A stretch of DNA of 64,000 nt from Mycobacterium sp. DL592 (GTDB lineage: Bacteria; Actinomycetota; Actinomycetes; Mycobacteriales; Mycobacteriaceae), in assembly GCF_011694515.1 (NCBI RefSeq), contig NZ_CP050192.1, positions 790,448 through 854,447 of the forward strand, in the 5' to 3' direction. Under the pieces are notes generated by a model that saw only the letters and a program-made list of their open reading frames with translations, was not told where the DNA came from and made no database searches. The first letter of the stretch is position 1. The number at the start of each line of letters is the position of its first letter. Position numbers and translations under genes: made by a program. This document shows, piece after piece, positions 41,454 through 52,784 of this stretch.

Positions 41454-44400
41454 GCAGGCTCATCTTCGAGGCGCGCAGGCGCCTGCCCACGCCGCAGGTG
41501 CGCAAGGGTGCGATCGTCATCGAGCCGCCGCCGGAGCTGCCCAGGGTGGTGCCGCCGTCGTTGCTGCGCCGCGTGCTGCCGTACCTGATCGTCGCGCTGA
41601 TCATCGGGATGATCGTGGCGATGGTCGCCACCGGCATGAAGATCATCTCGGCGCAGACCCTGTTCTTCCCGTTCGTCCTGCTGCTCGCGGCCACGGCGCT
41701 GTATCGCGGCTCCGACAACAAGATTCGCACCGAAGAGGTCGACGCCGAACGCGCCGACTACTTGCGCTACCTCTCGGTGGTCCGCGACAACGTCCGCGCC
41801 CAGGCCGCCGATCAGCGCGCGGCCGCCCAGTGGTCCCATCCCGAACCCGAAACGCTCGCGGCGATTCCGGGATCGCGCCGCCAGTGGGAGCGCGACCCGC
41901 ATGACGGCGACTTCCTCGTGGTGCGGACCGGCCGCAGCGACGTCGAATTGCAGACCCCGCTGCGGGTGAAGGATTCCGTCGACGAGATCGATCTGGAGCC
42001 GGTGTCGCACAGCGCGCTTCGCGGGCTGCTCGACACCCAGCGAACCGTCCCGGACGTGCCGGTCGGCGTCGACCTGACCAAGGTCTCGAAGCTGACCGTG
42101 GTCGGAGACGCCGATGAGGTCCGCGCTGCGGTCCGGTCCTGGATCGCGCAGGCGGTCACCTGGCATGACCCCGGCCTGCTCGGCATCGCACTGGCCAGTC
42201 GGGATCTGGACACCGCCGACTGGTCGTGGCTGAAATGGCTGCCGCACAGCGACATCCCGGGAGAGGTCGACGGTGTCGGACCGGCCCGGTATCTCAGTGC
42301 CGACGTCGACAGCCTGACCGCCAAGGTCGGACCGGCACTGGCCAGCAGGCCGGTGTTCGACGGCTCGGAGTCCGGCCTTCGCCACCTGGTCGTCGTCATC
42401 GACGAACCCGGGTACGACCTCGCCGGTTCGGTGCTGTCGGCGGGGTTCGCCGGTGTCACCGTCATCCACCTCGACGACGCCGCTCCCAGTCGCGACCAAT
42501 ACCCGGATCCCGAACGGCCGATCCTGCGGGTGGGGGAGGGCCGCATCGACCGCTGGGGCACCGACGGGTGGCAGACCTATGTCGAGCACGCCGACAGCCT
42601 GCCGGCGCACGAGGCGAATCAGCTGGCGCGCAGGCTGTCTCGCTGGGACTCCAACCCCACCCATGCCGGGCTTCGCTCGGCGGGCACCACCGGGGCCGCG
42701 TTCACTACTTTGCTCGGTATCGACGACGCCTCGGCTCTCGACGTTCCGACGCTGTGGGCGCCCCGCCGTCGCGACGACGAACTGCGCGTCCCCATCGGCG
42801 TGACCGCCAACGGTGAGCCGTTGTTCTTCGACCTCAAGGACGAGGCCGAAGGTGGGATGGGTCCGCACGGCCTGATGATCGGTATGACCGGCTCCGGCAA
42901 ATCGCAGACGCTCATGTCAATCCTGCTGTCGCTGCTGACCACCCATTCGGCCGAGCGCCTCATCGTGATCTACGCCGACTTCAAGGGGGAGGCGGGCGCC
43001 GATGTGTTCCGCAACTTCCCGCAGGTCGTCGCGGTGATCTCGAACCTGGCCGAAAAGCGTTCACTGGCAGATCGATTCGCCGACACACTGCGCGGCGAAG
43101 TGGCGCGCCGCGAAGCGCTCCTGCGTGAAGCGGGCCGGCGGATCCAGGGCAGCGCATTCAGCTCGGTCGCCGAGTACGAGGCCGCCCGCCAGACGGCCGA
43201 AGGCTACGACCTTCCGCCGCTGCCGACGCTGTTCATCGTCGCCGACGAGTTCACCCTGATGCTCGCCGAGTACCCCGAGTTCGCCGAACTCTTCGACTAC
43301 GTGGCACGCAAGGGCCGCTCGTTCCGCATCCACATCCTGTTCGCGTCGCAGACGCTGGACGTCGGCAGGATCAAGGACATCGACAAGAACACCTCGTACC
43401 GCATCGGTCTCAAGGTCGCCAGCGCGGCGGTCTCCCGCCAGGTCATCGGAGTCGAGGACGCCTACCACATCGAGTCGGGCAGGGAACACAAGGGCGTCGG
43501 CTTCCTGGTGCCCAATCCGGGTGCGGATCCGATCAAGTTCCGCAGCACCTACGTCGACGGGATCTACGAACCGCCCACGGCGGCAAGGACCAAGGTGCTG
43601 CCCGCCGCCCCGGAAGCCCGCCTGTTCACCGCCTCGCACGTCGACGTCGACCCGGACGTGATCGTGCTGCCTGTCGAGGAGGCGCTACCGGTGGCGCCCC
43701 GAAAGCTCATCACCACCATCGGTGAGCAACTCGCCGCGGTCGGGCCGTCCGCCCCCACATTGTGGCTGCCCCCGCTGGAGGAAACCATTCCCCTTGGTGC
43801 GGTGCTGAATTCGGCGGGTGTGCCCGCCGGGCAATGGCGCTGGCCGCTCGGTGAGATCGACCGCCCGTTCGAGATGCGGCGCGATCCGCTGATCTTCGAC
43901 GCCGGTTCAGCCGCGGGCAACCTGGTCATCCATGGCGGGCCCAAGTCGGGCAAGTCGACGGCCCTGCAGACGTTCATCCTGTCGGCCGCCGCCCTGCATA
44001 CACCCCGTGAGGTGAGCTTCTACTGCCTGGACTACGGCGGCGGCAGGCTGCGCGACGTCGAGCGCCTGGCTCATGTCGGCAGTGTGGCCTCGCCGCTGGA
44101 GGCCGAGCGCATCCGCAGGACCTTCGGTGAGCTCGAGGCGCTGCTGGAAGCCCGGCAGCGGTCGGGCTCCGTCGACGGCCGCTGGGACGACGGCTACGGC
44201 CACGTGTTCCTGGTGATCGACAACCTCTACGGGTTCAGCCGGGACAACACTGACCAGTTCAACACGCGTAACCCGTTGCTGGCCAAGGTCACCGAGCTCG
44301 CGAACAGCGGGCTGGCCTATGGCATCCACGTCGTCGTGACCACGCCGAACTGGTTGGAGGTGCCGCTGGCGATGCGCGACGGACTGGGCCTGCGCCTGGA

Positions 44401-45409
44401 GCTGCGCCTGACCGATCCTCGCGACAGCAACGTGCGCGTCCCCGGCCAGCTCCGGCGTCCGGCCGACGGTGTTCCGCACGACCAGCCCGGCCGCGGTCTG
44501 ACGACCGGGGCCGAGCACTTCCTGTTCGCCGCGCCGCAGCCGGAATACGTCGAGGCGATCAACGCGCGGTATCCGGGACTGAGTGCACCGCCGGTGCGCC
44601 TGCTTCCCGCCGACCTCGCGCCTGCCACGGTCGCACCGCTTGCACGCGGAGTGGAACGCATCGTGATCGGGCAGCGTGAACAGGATCTGGGCCCCGTCGT
44701 CCTGGACTTCGCCGCCAACCCGCTGGTCTCGGTGTTCGGTGACGGCAAGACGGGCAAAACCACCTTCCTGCGGCACGTCATCCGCACGGTGCGCGACAAC
44801 TCCAGCGCCGACCGGGTGGCGTTCACGGTGCTGGACCGGCGGTTGCACCTCGTGGCGGAACCGCTGTTCGAAGACAACGAATACACCGCCAATGTCGACC
44901 GGATCACGCCCGCGATCCTCGGACTGTCGGCCCTGCTGGAAGGCCGCCGGCCGCCGGCGGGGGCGTCGGCCAAGGAGCTCACCGGCTGGACCTACACCGG
45001 GCACACGCACTACCTGATCATCGACGACATCGACCAGATCCCCGACGTGCCCGCTGTGACCGGTCCCTACGCCGGTCAGCGCCCGTGGACGCCGCTGCTG
45101 GGATTGCTGGCCCAGGCAGGCGATCTCGGTCTAAGGGTGATCGTCACCGCGCGGGCCACCGGCTCGGCCCACGCTCTGATGACCAACCCGCTGCTGCGCC
45201 GTCTCAACGACCTGCAGGCGACCACCCTGCTGTTGTCGGGCAACCCCGCCGACGGCGCCAAGATCCGCGGTCACCGGTTCGCCCGGCTGCCCGCGGGCCG
45301 GGCTCTGCTGCTCGACGACGATTCCGCCGGCGACACCGGGACCTACGTCCAGCTCGTCAACCCCCTTGTCGCCGAGCATGTCTCGGGTGGCGAGGACCAC
45401 CGACCGTGA
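41450..45409 (+). CDS. eccC3: ESX-3 motor ATPase EccC
   Basis: 1319 residues, full length and unsplit. Two N-terminal membrane helices (about 42-62, 68-86), a DUF domain, then three FtsK/SpoIIIE ATPase domains with Walker A motifs near residues 478 ([10 protein letters not shown]), 829 (GGPKSGKST) and 1097 (GDGKTGKTT). The first domain keeps a good Walker B (LFIVADEF). It recognises Esx substrates through domain 3 and drives export. The ATG at 41450 overlaps the eccB stop. After it the locus departs from the usual ESX-3 order, since no PE/PPE genes follow. Confidence 0.96.
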   Translation: MSRLIFEARRRLPTPQVRKGAIVIEPPPELPRVVPPSLLRRVLPYLIVALIIGMIVAMVATGMKIISAQTLFFPFVLLLAATALYRGSDNKIRTEEVDAERADYLRYLSVVRDNVRAQAADQRAAAQWSHPEPETLAAIPGSRRQWERDPHDGDFLVVRTGRSDVELQTPLRVKDSVDEIDLEPVSHSALRGLLDTQRTVPDVPVGVDLTKVSKLTVVGDADEVRAAVRSWIAQAVTWHDPGLLGIALASRDLDTADWSWLKWLPHSDIPGEVDGVGPARYLSADVDSLTAKVGPALASRPVFDGSESGLRHLVVVIDEPGYDLAGSVLSAGFAGVTVIHLDDAAPSRDQYPDPERPILRVGEGRIDRWGTDGWQTYVEHADSLPAHEANQLARRLSRWDSNPTHAGLRSAGTTGAAFTTLLGIDDASALDVPTLWAPRRRDDELRVPIGVTANGEPLFFDLKDEAEGGMGPHGLMIGMTGSGKSQTLMSILLSLLTTHSAERLIVIYADFKGEAGADVFRNFPQVVAVISNLAEKRSLADRFADTLRGEVARREALLREAGRRIQGSAFSSVAEYEAARQTAEGYDLPPLPTLFIVADEFTLMLAEYPEFAELFDYVARKGRSFRIHILFASQTLDVGRIKDIDKNTSYRIGLKVASAAVSRQVIGVEDAYHIESGREHKGVGFLVPNPGADPIKFRSTYVDGIYEPPTAARTKVLPAAPEARLFTASHVDVDPDVIVLPVEEALPVAPRKLITTIGEQLAAVGPSAPTLWLPPLEETIPLGAVLNSAGVPAGQWRWPLGEIDRPFEMRRDPLIFDAGSAAGNLVIHGGPKSGKSTALQTFILSAAALHTPREVSFYCLDYGGGRLRDVERLAHVGSVASPLEAERIRRTFGELEALLEARQRSGSVDGRWDDGYGHVFLVIDNLYGFSRDNTDQFNTRNPLLAKVTELANSGLAYGIHVVVTTPNWLEVPLAMRDGLGLRLELRLTDPRDSNVRVPGQLRRPADGVPHDQPGRGLTTGAEHFLFAAPQPEYVEAINARYPGLSAPPVRLLPADLAPATVAPLARGVERIVIGQREQDLGPVVLDFAANPLVSVFGDGKTGKTTFLRHVIRTVRDNSSADRVAFTVLDRRLHLVAEPLFEDNEYTANVDRITPAILGLSALLEGRRPPAGASAKELTGWTYTGHTHYLIIDDIDQIPDVPAVTGPYAGQRPWTPLLGLLAQAGDLGLRVIVTARATGSAHALMTNPLLRRLNDLQATTLLLSGNPADGAKIRGHRFARLPAGRALLLDDDSAGDTGTYVQLVNPLVAEHVSGGEDHRP

Positions 45410-45513
45410 TCACCGCAGACAAGGAGGCACACCTGATCTGCGCCACCGCCATCGACCGACGAACCGTCCTTCACCAGTCCCCGATCGGAGATACCCGTCA
45501 TGAGTCTGCTTGA
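45406..45513 (+). CDS. Coupled 35-codon mini-ORF between eccC and esxG
   Basis: GTG at 45406 shares GTGA with the eccC stop, and the frame ends at 45513, 14 bases inside esxG. It contains one Cys and no recognisable domain. It occupies the place where PE5 and PPE4 lie in standard ESX-3 loci. It may only keep ribosomes moving toward esxG, or be a scar of the lost PE/PPE pair; whether the peptide matters is unknown. Confidence 0.3.
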   Translation: MITADKEAHLICATAIDRRTVLHQSPIGDTRHESA

Positions 45514-45793
45514 TGCCCACATCCCCCAGCTGATCGCCTCGGAATCGGCGTTCGGCGCCAAGACCGCGCTGCTGCGGTCCACCATCGCCCAAGCCGAGCA
45601 GGAAGCCGTTGCCGCACAGGCGTTCCACATCGGCGAGGCCTCGGCCGCGTTCCAGGTCTCCCACGCCCGGTTCGTCGAAGCCGCCGCCAAGATCAACACC
45701 CTGCTCGACCTGGCCCAGGCCAACCTCGGTGAGGCGGGCGGCACCTATGTGGCCGCCGACTCGGCCGCCGCCGCAACTTACGGAGGTTTCTGA
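45500..45793 (+). CDS. esxG: WXG100-family protein EsxG
   Basis: 97 residues. A helical hairpin very close to M. tuberculosis Esx[19 protein letters not shown] at the start, the turn [10 protein letters not shown] (Ser-Ala-Gly replacing WXG, normal for EsxG), and the export signal YxxxD in YVAADS near the C-terminus. It pairs 1:1 with EsxH, and the dimer is exported by ESX-3 and takes part in iron/zinc acquisition. The stop shares a base with esxH (TGATG). Confidence 0.96.
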   Translation: MSLLDAHIPQLIASESAFGAKTALLRSTIAQAEQEAVAAQAFHIGEASAAFQVSHARFVEAAAKINTLLDLAQANLGEAGGTYVAADSAAAATYGGF

Positions 45794-46080
45794 TGTCCCA
45801 GATCGCTTACAACTACCCGGCGATGCTCGGGCACGCCGCCGATATGGCCGGCTATGCGGGCACGCTGCAGGCGATCGGCGGCGACATCGCTGCCGAGCAG
45901 GCGGCGCTGCGTGGCGCCTGGCAGGGTGACACCGGGTTGACCTACCAGGCCTGGCAGGTCCAGTGGAATCAGGCGCTGGACGAGCTGGTGACGGCCTACC
46001 GGGCGATGGCCTCGACGCATGAGTCCAACACCCTGTCGATGCAGGCCCGCGACCAGGCCGAAGGCGCCAAGTGGGGCTGA
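45793..46080 (+). CDS. esxH: WXG100-family protein EsxH
   Basis: 95 residues, close to TB10.4. [20 protein letters not shown] opens the first helix, the WXG turn is AWQGDTG, and the end [13 protein letters not shown] is conserved. Partner of EsxG. GGAGG ribosome site about 8 bases upstream and 1-base overlap with esxG. The three-residue spacing and helices look intact. Confidence 0.97.
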   Translation: MSQIAYNYPAMLGHAADMAGYAGTLQAIGGDIAAEQAALRGAWQGDTGLTYQAWQVQWNQALDELVTAYRAMASTHESNTLSMQARDQAEGAKWG

Positions 46081-46084
46081 GCAG

Positions 46085-46870
46085 GTGAGTTCGCCCAACG
46101 CGGCTGAACTCTCGGTCGAGGCAGCCTGGTTCATCGCCGAGGCGGTCGGTGCGGGGACGTTCCCCTGGGTGCTCGGGGTGACTACGCCCCCGCACCCGGT
46201 CCGTCCCGACGACGTGCCACTGGAGCCTGCGGTGGCCGACTGGATACGGGTGGTGTGCCACCCCGAGCAGTGGTACGAGATGCGCTGTGTGTCAACCCGA
46301 AACGGTAGCGGTGACCTGCTGCGGGGGATCATCGCCCGACGCGGTGAGCACGTGGTGGTGGCGCTGCGCAACGCGCAGCTGATCACCTTCACCGAGATGG
46401 CCATCCACGATGCGGCCGCATTGGTTCCGGTGCTGACCGTCGGATTGGAGAACCGCCCACCGGCGTCGTTTCCCGACTTCCGGATTCCGGCCCGGGTCGG
46501 CGCTCGGGCGGACGCACAACTGCGCGCCGGTGCCGAACTGTCAACGGTGATGGACTATCTCGGGATCCCGCGCGCCGCCCGGGAGATGGTGAGCGCGGTG
46601 TTCGCGGGGCCGCGCAGCTACGTCGAGATCGTCTCGGGCCAGAACCGCGACGGCAGCACCACCACCAGTCCGGTCGGAGTCGCCGTCGTCGACTGCGAGT
46701 ACGGCCGCGTCCTCGTCACGCCCGACAAGGCAGACGACGGCGAATGGATCTCGACGTTCACCCCGGGATCCCCCGCGGCGATCGCCCGGGCCGTCGACAC
46801 GCTGGCCGCCACCCTGCCCGAAGGGCGCTGGTTCTCCGGCGCCGGATTGTTCCGAGAACTCGTTCACTGA
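46085..46870 (+). CDS. espG3: PE-PPE chaperone EspG
   Basis: 261 residues. Cytosolic chaperone that binds the tip of the PPE partner and keeps PE-PPE pairs soluble for ESX-3. Opens with LSVEAAWFIAEAVGAGTFPWVL and ends with LAATLPEGRWFSGAGLFREL, both typical of EspG3. The GTG at 46085 is chosen because the conserved region starts just after it; an upstream frame extension runs into esxH. Its presence shows the system still expects PE-PPE clients, which in this window lie at 52781-54729. Confidence 0.92.
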   Translation: MSSPNAAELSVEAAWFIAEAVGAGTFPWVLGVTTPPHPVRPDDVPLEPAVADWIRVVCHPEQWYEMRCVSTRNGSGDLLRGIIARRGEHVVVALRNAQLITFTEMAIHDAAALVPVLTVGLENRPPASFPDFRIPARVGARADAQLRAGAELSTVMDYLGIPRAAREMVSAVFAGPRSYVEIVSGQNRDGSTTTSPVGVAVVDCEYGRVLVTPDKADDGEWISTFTPGSPAAIARAVDTLAATLPEGRWFSGAGLFRELVH

Positions 46871-46886
46871 AAAGAGATAGCCAATC

Positions 46887-48293
46887 ATGACTGAGACCCT
46901 GGTGACACCGGTACTGCCGGTGGTCCGCGTTGCCGTGCTTGCCGGCCATCGGATCACCGAGATCTCGCTGCCCGCGGAGGTCCCGCTGCGCGAGATCCTG
47001 CCTGCGGTCGAACGGCTGGCCCACACTGGCGACGACGTCGAACAGGCCGAGACGGCCGCACCGGCACGGTTGACCCTGGCCCCGATCGGCGGGGCGCCGT
47101 TCAGCCTTGACGCCAGCCTTGACACGGTGGGCGTGGTGGACGGGGATCTACTTGCGTTGCAGCCCATTCCGGCGGGTCCCGCTGCGCCGGGCATCGTCGA
47201 AGACATCGCCGACGCTGCGGTGATCTTCTCGGAGGCGCGTAAGCAGCCCTGGGGACCTGATCACATCCGGCGAGCGGCCTCGGCAGGCACGGTCGCCCTC
47301 GTGCTGGCGCTCACCGGCCTGGCGGTGGGGTACCGCCTCGCATCGGGCACGCCGGTGGGTGGATATGTCCTCGGCGCGCTGGCCGCCGTCGTCGTCGTGG
47401 CGAGCCTGCTGCTGACCGCGCGGGCCCGTCGCGCATCGCTGCTGCTGTCGGGTGTTGCTCTGGCCCCCATCACGGCTGCGCTTGCGCTGGTCGTACCCGG
47501 GCCGTTCGGTTGGTCCCACGTTCTACTCGCCGCCGCCGGGTTCGCCGCCTGGTCGTTGCTGAACACGATCATCGGCGAGGACGGGCTGGCCTTCTTCACC
47601 GCCACCACCGTGGTCGGGGCCGGCCTGCTGGTGGCCTCGGCCGCCGCCGTGCTGTGGCATCTGCCGCTGCTCACCCTGGGCGCCATCGTGATCGCGGTGG
47701 CGCTGCTGGTGACCATCCAAGCCGCCCCGCTGTCGGCGCTGTGGGCCCGCTTCCCGCTTCCGGTGATCCCGGCTCCCGGCGACCCGGCGCCGACCGCGCC
47801 GCCGCTGCAGGTGCTCAAGGACCTTCCCCGCCGGGTCCGGATCAGCGAGGCCCATCAGACCGGTTTCATCGCCGGGGCTGTGCTGCTCTCGGTGATCGGG
47901 TCGTTCGGCGTCGTCGGGCTCGGCCAGCCCGGGCCGTGGGCGTGGTATCTGGTCCTGGCCACCAGTGCCGCGGCGGTGCTGCGGGCCCGGATCTGGGACA
48001 CCGCCGCCGACAAGGCGTGGCTGCTGGCCCAGCCGGCACTGCTGACCCTCTCGCTGCTGGCTGTCTTCGCCGTGCAGGGCCGCTATGTCGGAGCACTGGT
48101 GACCGTGGCGGTGCTCGCGGCGCTGGTCGCCGCCTGGTGGGTGGTGGCCGCCAACCCCGGTCTCGCCGATCCCGACAGCTACTCGTTGCCCGTCCGCCGT
48201 GGGCTGGGCTTCGTCGCAGCCGGCTTCGATGCCTCGCTGATCCCGGTGATCGTCTACGTCGTCGGCCTCTTCGACTGGGTCCTCAATCGATGA
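46887..48293 (+). CDS. eccD3: ESX-3 membrane channel component EccD
   Basis: 468 residues. N-terminal ubiquitin-like domain (about 10-95: RVAVLAGHRITEISLPAEVPLREIL split over two strands) followed by eleven predicted membrane helices from about residue 130 to the end. Forms the membrane vestibule with EccC and EccB. The ribosome site AAAGAGA lies upstream of the ATG at 46887. The stop overlaps mycP (ATGA). Confidence 0.95.
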   Translation: MTETLVTPVLPVVRVAVLAGHRITEISLPAEVPLREILPAVERLAHTGDDVEQAETAAPARLTLAPIGGAPFSLDASLDTVGVVDGDLLALQPIPAGPAAPGIVEDIADAAVIFSEARKQPWGPDHIRRAASAGTVALVLALTGLAVGYRLASGTPVGGYVLGALAAVVVVASLLLTARARRASLLLSGVALAPITAALALVVPGPFGWSHVLLAAAGFAAWSLLNTIIGEDGLAFFTATTVVGAGLLVASAAAVLWHLPLLTLGAIVIAVALLVTIQAAPLSALWARFPLPVIPAPGDPAPTAPPLQVLKDLPRRVRISEAHQTGFIAGAVLLSVIGSFGVVGLGQPGPWAWYLVLATSAAAVLRARIWDTAADKAWLLAQPALLTLSLLAVFAVQGRYVGALVTVAVLAALVAAWWVVAANPGLADPDSYSLPVRRGLGFVAAGFDASLIPVIVYVVGLFDWVLNR

Positions 48294-49633
48294 CAGCAGT
48301 TCTCAACCGTTGGGCGGCAGCGCTTCTCGCTGCCGCACTGCCGGTACTCTGCGCCCCGCCCGCGTGGGGAGTGGACCCGCCTCAGGTCGACGCCTCCGCG
48401 GTGCCGCCGCCAGGCACCACCGGATCGGCGATACCTCTGGTGCAGCGCCTCGAGTGCGAGACGACCGGTCTGATCCAGGGCACCGACGTGGCGACCCCGG
48501 CACCCGCGCAGCGCGCGCTGGACCTGCAGAGTGCCTGGCAGTTCTCCCGCGGTGAGGGCCAGACCGTCGCCGTCATCGACACCGGTGTACAGCCCGGCCC
48601 GCGGCTGCCCGATCTGTCCGGCGGCGGCGACTACATCGGCGCCGGCGACGGCCTGGCCGATTGCGACGGGCACGGCACCGCGGTCGCCGGCCTGATCGCC
48701 GGCCGGCCGGGCCCCGACGGGTTCTCCGGAGTGGCGCCCGCCGCACGGCTGGTGTCCATTCGGCAGACATCGGACAAGTTCGGGCCACGCATCCCCGGTG
48801 ACGATCCGACGGCCGCGCGTGCGGCGGCTGAAATCTCCAGTCTGGCAAGGGCTGTGGTGCGGGCGGCCGACCTCGGCGCGCGGGTCATCAACATCTCGTC
48901 GGTGATCTGCCTGCCCGCAGGCAGCGGCCCCGACCAGTCCCTGCTCGGTGCGGCGCTGCGTTACGCGGCCGTCGACAAGGACGTCGTGATCGTCGCGGCC
49001 GCCGGCAATTCGGGGCCCGTCGGGCTGACGGCGGGCACTGCATGCCAGTCCAACCAGGGCGACTGGGCTGGAGTCACCACGGTATCGGTGCCTTCGTGGT
49101 GGCAGCCCTACGTGTTGTCGGTCGGCTCGGTCGCCGCCGACGGTCAGCCGTCGACGTTCACGATGTCCGGCCCATGGCTGGGGCTGGCCGCTCCCGGCGA
49201 GAACGTGCTCTCACTGAGCAACAGCGGCGACGGCCTGGCCAACGGTGCGCCCACCGATCGGGGAAAGCTCACCCCGCTCAGTGGCACCAGTTTCTCGGCC
49301 GCCTATGTCTCCGGCGTGGCTGCGCTGGTGCGCAGCCGGTTCCCGCAACTGAGCGCGCCGCAGGTCGTCGAACGGCTGACCGCGACCGCCCATCGGGGTG
49401 CGCGTTCACCCTCGACGCTGGTGGGCGCCGGGACGGTTGACCCGGTGGCCGCCCTCACCTGGCAGCTGCCCGCCCCGCAGGTCGCGGCCCGCGAACAGAT
49501 TGCCGCACCGGCGCCACAGCCGGTTGAGAACCACACTCCGCGCACCATCGCGCTGGCCGGGACGGCGGTTCTGGCTGCCGCGGTTGCCGTGGTCGCGTTC
49601 ACCGCGAATCGACGAAAGGACACCACCCGATGA
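48290..49633 (+). CDS. mycP3: Mycosin, subtilisin-like ESX protease
   Basis: 447 residues. Signal peptide about 1-27, subtilase domain with Asp97 (VIDTG), His128 (DGHGTAVAG) and Ser334 (GTSFSA), and a C-terminal membrane helix (about 416-437) anchoring it outside the membrane. All triad residues are intact. It stabilises the ESX membrane complex and cleaves some substrates. Starts and ends in ATGA overlaps with eccD and eccE. Confidence 0.95.
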   Translation: MTAVLNRWAAALLAAALPVLCAPPAWGVDPPQVDASAVPPPGTTGSAIPLVQRLECETTGLIQGTDVATPAPAQRALDLQSAWQFSRGEGQTVAVIDTGVQPGPRLPDLSGGGDYIGAGDGLADCDGHGTAVAGLIAGRPGPDGFSGVAPAARLVSIRQTSDKFGPRIPGDDPTAARAAAEISSLARAVVRAADLGARVINISSVICLPAGSGPDQSLLGAALRYAAVDKDVVIVAAAGNSGPVGLTAGTACQSNQGDWAGVTTVSVPSWWQPYVLSVGSVAADGQPSTFTMSGPWLGLAAPGENVLSLSNSGDGLANGAPTDRGKLTPLSGTSFSAAYVSGVAALVRSRFPQLSAPQVVERLTATAHRGARSPSTLVGAGTVDPVAALTWQLPAPQVAAREQIAAPAPQPVENHTPRTIALAGTAVLAAAVAVVAFTANRRKDTTR

Positions 49634-50595
49634 GCGCGTTGCGGTCTCGAATCGCCCTGCCCGGTCCGGGCCGGATCACCCTGGTGGCGCTGGCCGTGAT
49701 CCCCGCCGTGCTGGCTTATCCGTGGCGCACCGCCCATGACCGCTGGGTGCTCGGCGTCGGCGTGGTCCTCGCCGTGGTTCTGCTGGCCTGGTGGCGGGGC
49801 CGGCACCTCACCTCGGTGGTCGCGGGCCGAATCGCCCTGCTGGTTCGGGGACGCCGGCCATCGACGCATCAACCCGCGCCGCTCACCGACGCCCGGACCA
49901 CGGTCGCGCTGCGACTGGCTCCCGGGGCGCACGACGAGATCCCGCTGTCGCTGATCGCCGGTTACCTCGACCGCTACGGAGTGCGCGCCGATGCGGTTCG
50001 GCTCACCAGCCGCGACACCGCATCCGGGCGGACCACCTGGGTGACGTTAACCCTGTCGGCGACAGCCAATCTGGTTGCACTGCAGGCACGCTCAGCCGAT
50101 CTGCCGCTGCGTGAGACGGCGGAGACCGTCCTGCGCCGGCTCGCCGACCACCTTCGTGAACTGGGTTGGTCGGTGAACACCACCGACCTGGACATCCCGG
50201 ACCTGCTGGGGCCGGTTCCCCAGGAACGCTGGCGTTCCGTGCAGGACGGTACGCAGGGATACCTGACCGCCTATGGCGTCACCGTCGGCGAGGATCTGGG
50301 CAGCACGCTGGCCGAGATCCGGGCTTACCCGTCGTCCGAGGTTTGGACGGCGGTGCAGATCACCGGGACCGTGCAGCGGCCGAAGCTGGCCGCGGCGGCG
50401 GCAATCCGCAGTGAGGACGGCTCACCCGCCGACCTGCCGACGCTGGTGGTCCAGGATGGCCGCCAACTGGCTGCCGTGACGTCACTGCATCCGCTGTCGC
50501 TGGAAGGTGTTGTGGCAGAACAGGTCCAGTTGAGCCAGGTGCCCGACGTGGGATGGCCGACGTCAGCGGTCGGGGAGCGGGCCGGTCTGGGATGA
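49630..50595 (+). CDS. eccE3: ESX-3 membrane component EccE
   Basis: 321 residues. Two N-terminal membrane helices (about 14-30, 36-55), then a soluble domain with SLIAGYLDRYGVRADAVRLTSR. Outermost part of the EccBCDE complex. In standard ESX-3 loci this is the last machine gene. Here its stop is overlapped (ATGA at 50592) by an arylsulfatase gene, so the operon continues. Confidence 0.93.
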   Translation: MSALRSRIALPGPGRITLVALAVIPAVLAYPWRTAHDRWVLGVGVVLAVVLLAWWRGRHLTSVVAGRIALLVRGRRPSTHQPAPLTDARTTVALRLAPGAHDEIPLSLIAGYLDRYGVRADAVRLTSRDTASGRTTWVTLTLSATANLVALQARSADLPLRETAETVLRRLADHLRELGWSVNTTDLDIPDLLGPVPQERWRSVQDGTQGYLTAYGVTVGEDLGSTLAEIRAYPSSEVWTAVQITGTVQRPKLAAAAAIRSEDGSPADLPTLVVQDGRQLAAVTSLHPLSLEGVVAEQVQLSQVPDVGWPTSAVGERAGLG

Positions 50596-52784
50596 GGGCC
50601 CCCAGCGGCGCTCCCAACGTCCTGATGATCGTTCTCGATGATCTCGGTTTCGGTCAGCTGGGGTGCTTCGGATCCGACATCGCTACGCCCAACATCGATA
50701 AGCTGGCATCAGACGGACTTCGGTACAACAGGTTTCACGTCACCGCGCTGTGCTCGCCGACCCGTGCGGCGTTGTTGACCGGGCGCAATCACCATGCGGT
50801 CGGGATGGGGATGCTCACCGACCTCCCCACCGACCTGCCGGGCTACTCGGGCCGAATTCCGCCGTCGACTCCCACCCTGCCGAGAGTGTTGCGCGACGCG
50901 GGCTGGAGCACCATGGCGTTCGGTAAGTGGCATCTGGCACCCCGTTACGAACTCGGCGACGCCGGGCCTTTCGAAAGATGGCCGCTGGGGCTGGGTTTCG
51001 AACGGTACTACGGCTTCCTCGGCGGCGACACCAATCAGTGGGCGCCGCGGCTGGTCCGTGACAATTCGTCGATTGTTGCGCCCAAGACGCCGGCCCAGGG
51101 TTATCACCTGACCGAGGATCTCGCCGACCAGGCGATCCGTATGGTGGTCAATCAGCAGGAGTCCGCTCCTGGCAAGCCGTTCTTCACCTACTTCGCGCCC
51201 GGGGCTATGCACGCGCCGCATCACGTGCCCGCATCCTGGGCCGACGCTTATGCCGGCCGCTTCGACCAGGGCTGGGATCGCTGGCGCGAGGAGGTGTTCG
51301 CCCGCCAGGTCGCCACCGGTGTGGTGCCCCGCACCACGACATTGACGGCTCGGCCGTCGTGGGTTCCGGCCTGGGCAGACCTCAGCAGCGATGAGCGGCG
51401 GGTGTACGCGCGCATGCTCGAAGTTTTCGCCGGTTTCCTCTCCCATACCGACGCCCAGATCGGCAGGCTGCTCGACGCTCTGCGGCACCTCGGTGTCTAC
51501 GACGACACGCTGATCCTGTTGCTCTCCGACAACGGAGCCAGTGCGGAAGGCGGGGTCTCCGGCACGGTCAACGAACACCTGTTCGCTCATGGCATCCGGG
51601 GTGACGTCGCGACCAGCCTGGCTCACCTCGCCGACTGGGGCGGCCCGAACACCTACCCCCACTACGCATGGGGATGGGCATGGGCGGGTAACACCCCGTT
51701 CCGGTTGTGGAAGCGCTACTCGTGGCTGGGCGGGACCCGCGTGCCGCTGATCGCACACTGGCCCCGTGTCATCGGCGCGCAGGGTGGCCGGGTCCGCGGC
51801 CAGTTCACGCATGCGATCGACGTGATGCCAACGGTGTTGGAGGCGTGTGGAATCGAGCAGCCGGTCGGGCTCGACGGGGCGAGCGCGTTGGCGACGTTCA
51901 CTGATCCGGACGCGCCCGACCCCCGCTCGACGCAGTACTTCGAGATGCTGGGCTCGCGATCGATCGTCAGTCAAGGCTGGAAGGCGACCACCGACCACGT
52001 CTCCGGCGGCGTCGTCGACGAAGAGGAACTTCTCACCGGCAGCCGGGACTTCGACTCCGACCGGTGGTCACTGTTCCGGCTCGACGAGGACTTCTCCGAG
52101 GCGCACGACGTCGCCGACGCGCACCCGGATATCGTGGAATCCCTTGCCCGGCAGTGGTTGTCCGAAGCTGAACGTAACAACGTTCTGCCACTGGCCGACT
52201 CGCTGATCGCACGGTTCGGGCGCCTGGTGCCGCCGGACTATCCGCCTCGCTCGCACACGGTGATCTATCCGGCCGGTGGTCCGGTGAGTGACGAGGTGCT
52301 TCCCTCGCTCGTGGCAGGCGCCGAGGTGAGCGCCGACGTCGAGGTCGCTGACAGCGGCAGCGACGGCGTGCTGTTCGCTTTAGGGGACCGCATCGCGGGC
52401 TTGGTCGCGTACGTCACCGGTGGCCGGCTGACGGTGACAGTGGTCATCCTGGGCGACACCGTCACCGTCGGCACCCCAGCCGTTGGCGGTGGCCGCCATC
52501 GGCTCGGGTGCCGACTGGCGCCGCAATCCGGCGGCGGAACCCGGGTCGAGGCGATCATCGACGGACAGGTGGCGGCGACCGGCTTGAGCTCCAATCACCT
52601 ACCGTTCGTCTGGCAGATCGGTGGCACTCAGCTGCGACCCGGCTATGACGAGGGGATCGGCGTCTGCGACGGCTACCAGCCGCCTTTCGCATGGACGGGA
52701 ACGCTGTACCAGGTCGATGTCGTGACGGGCCAACGCACCCTCGGCGATCCGGCAGCGGCGCTGGTCAGCCTCAAGACCGACTAG
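50592..52784 (+). CDS. Arylsulfatase, translationally coupled to the ESX-3 operon
   Basis: 730 residues. Alkaline-phosphatase-superfamily sulfatase. The metal site starts with VLDDLGFG, the catalytic cysteine (to be changed to formylglycine) is Cys54 in the C-S-P-T-R motif of [19 protein letters not shown] supplies the Lys/His pair, and LLSDNGAS supplies late metal ligands. A C-terminal beta-sandwich extension (about 560-730) is typical of large actinobacterial arylsulfatases. No signal peptide, so it is probably cytosolic. ATG at 50592 overlaps the eccE stop, linking it to the secretion operon, an unusual partnership. The end overlaps the convergent PPE gene by 4 bases. Substrate unknown. 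Confidence 0.92.
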   Translation: MRAPSGAPNVLMIVLDDLGFGQLGCFGSDIATPNIDKLASDGLRYNRFHVTALCSPTRAALLTGRNHHAVGMGMLTDLPTDLPGYSGRIPPSTPTLPRVLRDAGWSTMAFGKWHLAPRYELGDAGPFERWPLGLGFERYYGFLGGDTNQWAPRLVRDNSSIVAPKTPAQGYHLTEDLADQAIRMVVNQQESAPGKPFFTYFAPGAMHAPHHVPASWADAYAGRFDQGWDRWREEVFARQVATGVVPRTTTLTARPSWVPAWADLSSDERRVYARMLEVFAGFLSHTDAQIGRLLDALRHLGVYDDTLILLLSDNGASAEGGVSGTVNEHLFAHGIRGDVATSLAHLADWGGPNTYPHYAWGWAWAGNTPFRLWKRYSWLGGTRVPLIAHWPRVIGAQGGRVRGQFTHAIDVMPTVLEACGIEQPVGLDGASALATFTDPDAPDPRSTQYFEMLGSRSIVSQGWKATTDHVSGGVVDEEELLTGSRDFDSDRWSLFRLDEDFSEAHDVADAHPDIVESLARQWLSEAERNNVLPLADSLIARFGRLVPPDYPPRSHTVIYPAGGPVSDEVLPSLVAGAEVSADVEVADSGSDGVLFALGDRIAGLVAYVTGGRLTVTVVILGDTVTVGTPAVGGGRHRLGCRLAPQSGGGTRVEAIIDGQVAATGLSSNHLPFVWQIGGTQLRPGYDEGIGVCDGYQPPFAWTGTLYQVDVVTGQRTLGDPAAALVSLKTD

